From Mesostigma viride (taxonomy: Eukaryota; Streptophyta; Mesostigmatophyceae; Mesostigmatales; Mesostigmataceae): DNA of 64,000 nt. Below are positions 49,501 through 61,500 of the stretch, one piece after another (within the stretch, counting starts at the first letter, position 1; each line of letters begins with the position of its first letter). The position numbers and the translations under genes are program-made. The DNA lies in NCBI GenBank assembly GCA_009746045.1, contig RPFO01000078.1, forward strand, positions 1,900,222 through 1,964,221. The letters run 5' to 3'. The notes under the pieces are model-generated. The model made no database searches, was not told where the DNA came from, and saw only the letters and a program-made list of their open reading frames with translations.

Positions 49501-52500
49501 GCACCACCTGCTTGATCCGGTACGGCCTAGCACCACCTGCTTGATCCGGTACGCCCTAGCACCACCTGCTTGATCCGGTACGGCCTAGCACCACCTGCTT
49601 GATCCGGTACGGCCCTAGCACCACCTGCTTGATCCGGTACGGCCTAGCACCACCTGCTTGATCCGGTACGGCCTAGCACCACCTGCTTGATCCGGTACGG
49701 CCTAGCACCACCTGCTTGATCCGGTACGCCCTAGCACCACCTGCTTGATCCGGTACGCCCTAGCACCACCTGCTTGATCCGGTACGGCCTAGCACCACCT
49801 GCTTGATCCGGTACGCCCTAGCACCACCTGCTTGATCCGGTACGCCCTAGCACCACCTGCTTGATCCGGTACGCCCTAGCACCACCTGCTTGATCCGGTA
49901 CGGCCTAGCACCACCTGCTTGATCCGGTACGCCCTAGCACCACCTGCTTGATCCGGTACGGCCTAGCACCACCTGCTTGATCCGGTACGGCCTAGCACCA
50001 CCTGCTTGATCCGGTACGCCCTAGCACCACCTGCTTGATCCGGTACGGCCCTAGCACCACCTGCTTGATCCGGTACGCCCTAGCACCACCTGCTTGATCC
50101 GGTACGGCCTAGCACCACCTGCTTGATCCGGTACGGCCTAGCACCACCTGCTTGATCCGGTACGGCCTAGCACCACCTGCTTGATCCGGTACGGCCTAGC
50201 ACCACCTGCTTGATCCGGTACGCCCTAGCACCACCTGCTTGATCCGGTACGCCCTAGCACCACCTGCTTGATCCGGTACGCCCTAGCACCACCTGCTTGA
50301 TCCGGTACGCCCTAGCACCACCTGCTTGATCCGGTACGGCCCTAGCACCACCTGCTTGATCCGGTACGCCCTAGCACCACCTGCTTGATCCGGTACGGCC
50401 TAGCACCACCTGCTTGATCCGGTACGGCCTAGCACCACCTGCTTGATCCGGTACGCCCTAGCACCACCTGCTTGATCCGGTACGGCCTAGCACCACCTGC
50501 TTGATCCGGTACGCCCTAGCACCACCTGCTTGATCCGGTACGGCCTAGCACCACCTGCTTGATCCGGTACGGCCTAGCACCACCTGCTTGATCCGGTACG
50601 CCCTAGCACCACCTGCTTGATCCGGTACGCCCTAGCACCACCTGCTTGATCCGGTACGGCCTAGCACCACCTGCTTGATCCGGTACGGCCCTAGCACCAC
50701 CTGCTTGATCCGGTACGCCTAGCACCACCTGCTTGATCCGGTACGGCCTAGCACCACCTGCTTGATCCGGTACGGCCCTAGCACCACCTGCTTGATCCGG
50801 TACGGCCTAGCACCACCTGCTTGATCCGGTACGGCCTAGCACCACCTGCTTGATCCGGTACGCCCTAGCACCACCTGCTTGATCCGGTACGGCCTAGCAC
50901 CACCTGCTTGATCCGGTACGGCCTAGCACCACCTGCTTGATCCGGTACGGCCTAGCACCACCTGCTTGATCCGGTACGCCCTAGCACCACCTGCTTGATC
51001 CGGTACGCCCTAGCACCACCTGCTTGATCCGGTACGCCTAGCACCACCTGCTTGATCCGGTACGGCCTAGCACCACCTGCTTGATCCGGTACGGCCCTAG
51101 CACCACCTGCTTGATCCGGTACGGCCTAGCACCACCTGCTTGATCCGGTACGCCCTAGCACCACCTGCTTGATCCGGTACGGCCTAGCACCACCTGCTTG
51201 ATCCGGTACGGCCCTAGCACCACCTGCTTGATCCGGTACGGCCTAGCACCACCTGCTTGATCCGGTACGCCCTAGCACCACCTGCTTGATCCGGTACGCC
51301 TAGCACCACCTGCTTGATCCGGTACGGCCTAGCACCACCTGCTTGATCCGGTACGGCCCTAGCACCACCTGCTTGATCCGGTACGGCCTAGCACCACCTG
51401 CTTGATCCGGTACGCCCTAGCACCACCTGCTTGATCCGGTACGGCCTAGCACCACCTGCTTGATCCGGTACGGCCCTAGCACCACCTGCTTGATCCGGTA
51501 CGGCCTAGCACCACCTGCTTGATCCGGTACGGCCTAGCACCACCTGCTTGATCCGGTACGGCCTAGCACCACCTGCTTGATCCGGTACGCCCTAGCACCA
51601 CCTGCTTGATCCGGTACGCCCTAGCACCACCTGCTTGATCCGGTACGGCCTAGCACCACCTGCTTGATCCGGTACGCCCTAGCACCACCTGCTTGATCCG
51701 GTACGCCCTAGCACCACCTGCTTGATCCGGTACGCCCTAGCACCACCTGCTTGATCCGGTACGGCCTAGCACCACCTGCTTGATCCGGTACGCCCTAGCA
51801 CCACCTGCTTGATCCGGTACGGCCTAGCACCACCTGCTTGATCCGGTACGCCCTAGCACCACCTGCTTGATCCGGTACGCCCTAGCACCACCTGCTTGAT
51901 CCGGTACGCCCTAGCACCACCTGCTTGATCCGGTACGCCCTAGCACCACCTGCTTGATCCGGTACGGCCTAGCACCACCTGCTTGATCCGGTACGGCCCT
52001 AGCACCACCTGCTTGATCCGGTACGGCCTAGCACCACCTGCTTGATCCGGTACGGCCTAGCACCACCTGCTTGATCCGGTACGGCCTAGCACCACCTGCT
52101 TGATCCGGTACGGCCTAGCACCACCTGCTTGATCCGGTACGCCCTAGCACCACCTGCTTGATCCGGTACGCCCTAGCACCACCTGCTTGATCCGGTACGC
52201 CCTAGCACCACCTGCTTGATCCGGTACGGCCTAGCACCACCTGCTTGATCCGGTACGCCCTAGCACCACCTGCTTGATCCGGTACGCCCTAGCACCACCT
52301 GCTTGATCCGGTACGGCCTAGCACCACCTGCTTGATCCGGTACGCCCTAGCACCACCTGCTTGATCCGGTACGGCCTAGCACCACCTGCTTGATCCGGTA
52401 CGGCCTAGCACCACCTGCTTGATCCGGTACGGCCTAGCACCACCTGCTTGATCCGGTACGGCCTAGCACCACCTGCTTGATCCGGTACGGCCTAGCACCA

Positions 52501-55500
52501 CCTGCTTGATCCGGTACGCCCTAGCACCACCTGCTTGATCCGGTACGCCCTAGCACCACCTGCTTGATCCGGTACGCCCTAGCACCACCTGCTTGATCCG
52601 GTACGGCCCTAGCACCACCTGCTTGATCCGGTACGGCCTAGCACCACCTGCTTGATCCGGTACGGCCTAGCACCACCTGCTTGATCCGGTACGCCCTAGC
52701 ACCACCTGCTTGATCCGGTACGCCCTAGCACCACCTGCTTGATCCGGTACGGCCTAGCACCACCTGCTTGATCCGGTACGCCCTAGCACCACCTGCTTGA
52801 TCCGGTACGGCCTAGCACCACCTGCTTGATCCGGTACGGCCTAGCACCACCTGCTTGATCCGGTACGCCCTAGCACCACCTGCTTGATCCGGTACGGCCT
52901 AGCACCACCTGCTTGATCCGGTACGGCCTAGCACCACCTGCTTGATCCGGTACGCCCTAGCACCACCTGCTTGATCCGGTACGCCCTAGCACCACCTGCT
53001 TGATCCGGTACGCCCTAGCACCACCTGCTTGATCCGGTACGGCCTAGCACCACCTGCTTGATCCGGTACGCCCTAGCACCACCTGCTTGATCCGGTACGC
53101 CCTAGCACCACCTGCTTGATCCGGTACGGCCTAGCACCACCTGCTTGATCCGGTACGGCCCTAGCACCACCTGCTTGATCCGGTACGCCCTAGCACCACC
53201 TGCTTGATCCGGTACGCCCTAGCACCACCTGCTTGATCCGGTACGGCCTAGCACCACCTGCTTGATCCGGTACGCCCTAGCACCACCTGCTTGATCCGGT
53301 ACGGCCTAGCACCACCTGCTTGATCCGGTACGGCCCTAGCACCACCTGCTTGATCCGGTACGCCCTAGCACCACCTGCTTGATCCGGTACGGCCTAGCAC
53401 CACCTGCTTGATCCGGTACGGCCTAGCACCACCTGCTTGATCCGGTACGGCCTAGCACCACCTGCTTGATCCGGTACGGCCTAGCACCACCTGCTTGATC
53501 CGGTACGGCCTAGCACCACCTGCTTGATCCGGTACGCCCTAGCACCACCTGCTTGATCCGGTACGCCCTAGCACCACCTGCTTGATCCGGTACGCCCTAG
53601 CACCACCTGCTTGATCCGGTACGCCCTAGCACCACCTGCTTGATCCGGTACGGCCTAGCACCACCTGCTTGATCCGGTACGCCCTAGCACCACCTGCTTG
53701 ATCCGGTACGCCCTAGCACCACCTGCTTGATCCGGTACGGCCTAGCACCACCTGCTTGATCCGGTACGCCCTAGCACCACCTGCTTGATCCGGTACGCCC
53801 TAGCACCACCTGCTTGATCCGGTACGGCCTAGCACCACCTGCTTGATCCGGTACGGCCCTAGCACCACCTGCTTGATCCGGTACGGCCTAGCACCACCTG
53901 CTTGATCCGGTACGCCCTAGCACCACCTGCTTGATCCGGTACGCCCTAGCACCACCTGCTTGATCCGGTACGCCCTAGCACCACCTGCTTGATCCGGTAC
54001 GCCCTAGCACCACCTGCTTGATCCGGTACGGCCCTAGCACCACCTGCTTGATCCGGTACGGCCCTAGCACCACCTGCTTGATCCGGTACGCCCTAGCACC
54101 ACCTGCTTGATCCGGTACGCCCTAGCACCACCTGCTTGATCCGGTACGGCCTAGCACCACCTGCTTGATCCGGTACGGCCCTAGCACCACCTGCTTGATC
54201 CGGTACGGCCTAGCACCACCTGCTTGATCCGGTACGCCCTAGCACCACCTGCTTGATCCGGTACGGCCCTAGCACCACCTGCTTGATCCGGTACGGCCCT
54301 AGCACCACCTGCTTGATCCGGTACGGCCCTAGCACCACCTGCTTGATCCGGTACGGCCTAGCACCACCTGCTTGATCCGGTACGCCCTAGCACCACCTGC
54401 TTGATCCGGTACGGCCCTAGCACCACCTGCTTGATCCGGTACGGCCCTAGCACCACCTGCTTGATCCGGTACGGCCTAGCACCACCTGCTTGATCCGGTA
54501 CGGCCCTAGCACCACCTGCTTGATCCGGTACGGCCCTAGCACCACCTGCTTGATCCGGTACGGCCCTAGCACCACCTGCTTGATCCGGTACGGCCTAGCA
54601 CCACCTGCTTGATCCGGTACGGCCCTAGCACCACCTGCTTGATCCGGTACGGCCCTAGCACCACCTGCTTGATCCGGTACGGCCCTAGCACCACCTGCTT
54701 GATCCGGTACGGCCTAGCACCACCTGCTTGATCCGGTACGGCCCTAGCACCACCTGCTTGATCCGGTACGGCCCTAGCACCACCTGCTTGATCCGGTACG
54801 GCCTAGCACCACCTGCTTGATCCGGTACGGCCTAGCACCACCTGCTTGATCCGGTACGGCCTAGCACCACCTGCTTGATCCGGTACGGCCCTAGCACCAC
54901 CTGCTTGATCCGGTACGCCCTAGCACCACCTGCTTGATCCGGTACGCCCTAGCACCACCTGCTTGATCCGGTACGGCCTAGCACCACCTGCTTGATCCGG
55001 TACGCCCTAGCACCACCTGCTTGATCCGGTACGGCCTAGCACCACCTGCTTGATCCGGTACGCCCTAGCACCACCTGCTTGATCCGGTACGGCCTAGCAC
55101 CACCTGCTTGATCCGGTACGCCCTAGCACCACCTGCTTGATCCGGTACGGCCTAGCACCACCTGCTTGATCCGGTACGCCCTAGCACCACCTGCTTGATC
55201 CGGTACGGCCTAGCACCACCTGCTTGATCCGGTACGCCCTAGCACCACCTGCTTGATCCGGTACGGCCTAGCACCACCTGCTTGATCCGGTACGGCCTAG
55301 CACCACCTGCTTGATCCGGTACGCCCTAGCACCACCTGCTTGATCCGGTACGGCCTAGCACCACCTGCTTGATCCGGTACGGCCTAGCACCACCTGCTTG
55401 ATCCGGTACGCCCTAGCACCACCTGCTTGATCCGGTACGGCCTAGCACCACCTGCTTGATCCGGTACGGCCCTAGCACCACCTGCTTGATCCGGTACGCC

Positions 55501-58500
55501 CTAGCACCACCTGCTTGATCCGGTACGGCCTAGCACCACCTGCTTGATCCGGTACGGCCCTAGCACCACCTGCTTGATCCGGTACGCCCTAGCACCACCT
55601 GCTTGATCCGGTACGGCCTAGCACCACCTGCTTGATCCGGTACGCCTAGCACCACCTGCTTGATCCGGTACGGCCTAGCACCACCTGCTTGATCCGGTAC
55701 GGCCCTAGCACCACCTGCTTGATCCGGTACGCCCTAGCACCACCTGCTTGATCCGGTACGGCCTAGCACCACCTGCTTGATCCGGTACGCCCTAGCACCA
55801 CCTGCTTGATCCGGTACGGCCTAGCACCACCTGCTTGATCCGGTACGGCCTAGCACCACCTGCTTGATCCGGTACGCCCTAGCACCACCTGCTTGATCCG
55901 GTACGGCCTAGCACCACCTGCTTGATCCGGTACGGCCTAGCACCACCTGCTTGATCCGGTACGCCCTAGCACCACCTGCTTGATCCGGTACGGCCTAGCA
56001 CCACCTGCTTGATCCGGTACGGCCTAGCACCACCTGCTTGATCCGGTACGCCCTAGCACCACCTGCTTGATCCGGTACGGCCTAGCACCACCTGCTTGAT
56101 CCGGTACGCCCTAGCACCACCTGCTTGATCCGGTACGCCCTAGCACCACCTGCTTGATCCGGTACGGCCTAGCACCACCTGCTTGATCCGGTACGGCCTA
56201 GCACCACCTGCTTGATCCGGTACGGCCTAGCACCACCTGCTTGATCCGGTACGGCCTAGCACCACCTGCTTGATCCGGTACGGCCTAGCACCACCTGCTT
56301 GATCCGGTACGCCCTAGCACCACCTGCTTGATCCGGTACGCCCTAGCACCACCTGCTTGATCCGGTACGGCCTAGCACCACCTGCTTGATCCGGTACGCC
56401 CTAGCACCACCTGCTTGATCCGGTACGCCCTAGCACCACCTGCTTGATCCGGTACGGCCCTAGCACCACCTGCTTGATCCGGTACGCCCTAGCACCACCT
56501 GCTTGATCCGGTACGCCCTAGCACCACCTGCTTGATCCGGTACGCCCTAGCACCACCTGCTTGATCCGGTACGGCCTAGCACCACCTGCTTGATCCGGTA
56601 CGGCCCTAGCACCACCTGCTTGATCCGGTACGGCCTAGCACCACCTGCTTGATCCGGTACGCCTAGCACCACCTGCTTGATCCGGTACGCCCTAGCACCA
56701 CCTGCTTGATCCGGTACGCCCTAGCACCACCTGCTTGATCCGGTACGCCCTAGCACCACCTGCTTGATCCGGTACGGCCCTAGCACCACCTGCTTGATCC
56801 GGTACGGCCCTAGCACCACCTGCTTGATCCGGTACGGCCCTAGCACCACCTGCTTGATCCGGTACGGCCCTAGCACCACCTGCTTGATCCGGTACGGCCT
56901 AGCACCACCTGCTTGATCCGGTACGCCCTAGCACCACCTGCTTGATCCGGTACGGCCTAGCACCACCTGCTTGATCCGGTACGGCCCTAGCACCACCTGC
57001 TTGATCCGGTACGGCCCTAGCACCACCTGCTTGATCCGGTACGGCCCTAGCACCACCTGCTTGATCCGGTACGGCCTAGCACCACCTGCTTGATCCGGTA
57101 CGGCCTAGCACCACCTGCTTGATCCGGTACGGCCTAGCACCACCTGCTTGATCCGGTACGCCTAGCACCACCTGCTTGATCCGGTACGGCCTAGCACCAC
57201 CTGCTTGATCCGGTACGGCCCTAGCACCACCTGCTTGATCCGGTACGGCCTAGCACCACCTGCTTGATCCGGTACGCCCTAGCACCACCTGCTTGATCCG
57301 GTACGGCCTAGCACCACCTGCTTGATCCGGTACGGCCTAGCACCACCTGCTTGATCCGGTACGGCCCTAGCACCACCTGCTTGATCCGGTACGGCCCTAG
57401 CACCACCTGCTTGATCCGGTACGCCCTAGCACCACCTGCTTGATCCGGTACGGCCTAGCACCACCTGCTTGATCCGGTACGGCCCTAGCACCACCTGCTT
57501 GATCCGGTACGGCCTAGCACCACCTGCTTGATCCGGTACGGCCTAGCACCACCTGCTTGATCCGGTACGGCCTAGCACCACCTGCTTGATCCGGTACGCC
57601 CTAGCACCACCTGCTTGATCCGGTACGCCCTAGCACCACCTGCTTGATCCGGTACGGCCTAGCACCACCTGCTTGATCCGGTACGCCCTAGCACCACCTG
57701 CTTGATCCGGTACGCCCTAGCACCACCTGCTTGATCCGGTACGCCCTAGCACCACCTGCTTGATCCGGTACGGCCTAGCACCACCTGCTTGATCCGGTAC
57801 GGCCTAGCACCACCTGCTTGATCCGGTACGGCCTAGCACCACCTGCTTGATCCGGTACGGCCTAGCACCACCTGCTTGATCCGGTACGGCCTAGCACCAC
57901 CTGCTTGATCCGGTACGGCCCTAGCACCACCTGCTTGATCCGGTACGCCCTAGCACCACCTGCTTGATCCGGTACGGCCTAGCACCACCTGCTTGATCCG
58001 GTACGGCCTAGCACCACCTGCTTGATCCGGTACGGCCTAGCACCACCTGCTTGATCCGGTACGGCCTAGCACCACCTGCTTGATCCGGTACGGCCCTAGC
58101 ACCACCTGCTTGATCCGGTACGCCCTAGCACCACCTGCTTGATCCGGTACGCCCTAGCACCACCTGCTTGATCCGGTACGGCCTAGCACCACCTGCTTGA
58201 TCCGGTACGGCCTAGCACCACCTGCTTGATCCGGTACGGCCTAGCACCACCTGCTTGATCCGGTACGGCCTAGCACCACCTGCTTGATCCGGTACGGCCT
58301 AGCACCACCTGCTTGATCCGGTACGGCCTAGCACCACCTGCTTGATCCGGTACGCCTAGCACCACCTGCTTGATCCGGTACGCCCTAGCACCACCTGCTT
58401 GATCCGGTACGCCCTAGCACCACCTGCTTGATCCGGTACGGCCTAGCACCACCTGCTTGATCCGGTACGGCCTAGCACCACCTGCTTGATCCGGTACGCC

Positions 58501-61500
58501 CTAGCACCACCTGCTTGATCCGGTACGGCCTAGCACCACCTGCTTGATCCGGTACGGCCTAGCACCACCTGCTTGATCCGGTACGCCCTAGCACCACCTG
58601 CTTGATCCGGTACGGCCTAGCACCACCTGCTTGATCCGGTACGCCCTAGCACCACCTGCTTGATCCGGTACGCCCTAGCACCACCTGCTTGATCCGGTAC
58701 GGCCCTAGCACCACCTGCTTGATCCGGTACGCCCTAGCACCACCTGCTTGATCCGGTACGCCCTAGCACCACCTGCTTGATCCGGTACGGCCTAGCACCA
58801 CCTGCTTGATCCGGTACGGCCCTAGCACCACCTGCTTGATCCGGTACGGCCTAGCACCACCTGCTTGATCCGGTACGCCCTAGCACCACCTGCTTGATCC
58901 GGTACGCCCTAGCACCACCTGCTTGATCCGGTACGGCCCTAGCACCACCTGCTTGATCCGGTACGGCCTAGCACCACCTGCTTGATCCGGTACGGCCTAG
59001 CACCACCTGCTTGATCCGGTACGGCCTAGCACCACCTGCTTGATCCGGTACGGCCCTAGCACCACCTGCTTGATCCGGTACGGCCTAGCACCACCTGCTT
59101 GATCCGGTACGCCCTAGCACCACCTGCTTGATCCGGTACGGCCTAGCACCACCTGCTTGATCCGGTACGCCCTAGCACCACCTGCTTGATCCGGTACGGC
59201 CCTAGCACCACCTGCTTGATCCGGTACGCCCTAGCACCACCTGCTTGATCCGGTACGGCCTAGCACCACCTGCTTGATCCGGTACGGCCCTAGCACCACC
59301 TGCTTGATCCGGTACGGCCTAGCACCACCTGCTTGATCCGGTACGCCCTAGCACCACCTGCTTGATCCGGTACGCCTAGCACCACCTGCTTGATCCGGTA
59401 CGCCCTAGCACCACCTGCTTGATCCGGTACGCCCTAGCACCACCTGCTTGATCCGGTACGGCCCTAGCACCACCTGCTTGATCCGGTACGGCCCTAGCAC
59501 CACCTGCTTGATCCGGTACGCCCTAGCACCACCTGCTTGATCCGGTACGGCCTAGCACCACCTGCTTGATCCGGTACGGCCTAGCACCACCTGCTTGATC
59601 CGGTACGGCCCTAGCACCACCTGCTTGATCCGGTACGCCCTAGCACCACCTGCTTGATCCGGTACGGCCCTAGCACCACCTGCTTGATCCGGTACGCCCT
59701 AGCACCACCTGCTTGATCCGGTACGGCCCTAGCACCACCTGCTTGATCCGGTACGGCCCTAGCACCACCTGCTTGATCCGGTACGGCCTAGCACCACCTG
59801 CTTGATCCGGTACGGCCCTAGCACCACCTGCTTGATCCGGTACGGCCCTAGCACCACCTGCTTGATCCGGTACGGCCCTAGCACCACCTGCTTGATCCGG
59901 TACGGCCTAGCACCACCTGCTTGATCCGGTACGGCCCTAGCACCACCTGCTTGATCCGGTACGCCCTAGCACCACCTGCTTGATCCGGTACGGCCTAGCA
60001 CCACCTGCTTGATCCGGTACGGCCTAGCACCACCTGCTTGATCCGGTACGGCCCTAGCACCACCTGCTTGATCCGGTACGGCCTAGCACCACCTGCTTGA
60101 TCCGGTACGCCCTAGCACCACCTGCTTGATCCGGTACGGCCCTAGCACCACCTGCTTGATCCGGTACGGCCCTAGCACCACCTGCTTGATCCGGTACGGC
60201 CTAGCACCACCTGCTTGATCCGGTACGGCCTAGCACCACCTGCTTGATCCGGTACGGCCCTAGCACCACCTGCTTGATCCGGTACGGCCTAGCACCACCT
60301 GCTTGATCCGGTACGCCCTAGCACCACCTGCTTGATCCGGTACGGCCCTAGCACCACCTGCTTGATCCGGTACGCCCTAGCACCACCTGCTTGATCCGGT
60401 ACGGCCTAGCACCACCTGCTTGATCCGGTACGGCCTAGCACCACCTGCTTGATCCGGTACGCCTAGCACCACCTGCTTGATCCGGTACGCCCTAGCACCA
60501 CCTGCTTGATCCGGTACGGCCTAGCACCACCTGCTTGATCCGGTACGCCTAGCACCACCTGCTTGATCCGGTACGGCCTAGCACCACCTGCTTGATCCGG
60601 TACGCCCTAGCACCACCTGCTTGATCCGGTACGGCCTAGCACCACCTGCTTGATCCGGTACGGCCTAGCACCACCTGCTTGATCCGGTACGCCCTAGCAC
60701 CACCTGCTTGATCCGGTACGGCCTAGCACCACCTGCTTGATCCGGTACGGCCCTAGCACCACCTGCTTGATCCGGTACGCCTAGCACCACCTGCTTGATC
60801 CGGTACGGCCCTAGCACCACCTGCTTGATCCGGTACGGCCTAGCACCACCTGCTTGATCCGGTACGGCCCTAGCACCACCTGCTTGATCCGGTACGGCCT
60901 AGCACCACCTGCTTGATCCGGTACGCCTAGCACCACCTGCTTGATCCGGTACGGCCTAGCACCACCTGCTTGATCCGGTACGGCCTAGCACCACCTGCTT
61001 GATCCGGTACGGCCTAGCACCACCTGCTTGATCCGGTACGGCCTAGCACCACCTGCTTGATCCGGTACGCCCTAGCACCACCTGCTTGATCCGGTACGGC
61101 CTAGCACCACCTGCTTGATCCGGTACGGCCTAGCACCACCTGCTTGATCCGGTACGGCCCTAGCACCACCTGCTTGATCCGGTACGCCCTAGCACCACCT
61201 GCTTGATCCGGTACGGCCTAGCACCACCTGCTTGATCCGGTACGGCCTAGCACCACCTGCTTGATCCGGTACGCCCTAGCACCACCTGCTTGATCCGGTA
61301 CGGCCTAGCACCACCTGCTTGATCCGGTACGGCCCTAGCACCACCTGCTTGATCCGGTACGGCCTAGCACCACCTGCTTGATCCGGTACGGCCTAGCACC
61401 ACCTGCTTGATCCGGTACGGCCTAGCACCACCTGCTTGATCCGGTACGCCCTAGCACCACCTGCTTGATCCGGTACGGCCTAGCACCACCTGCTTGATCC

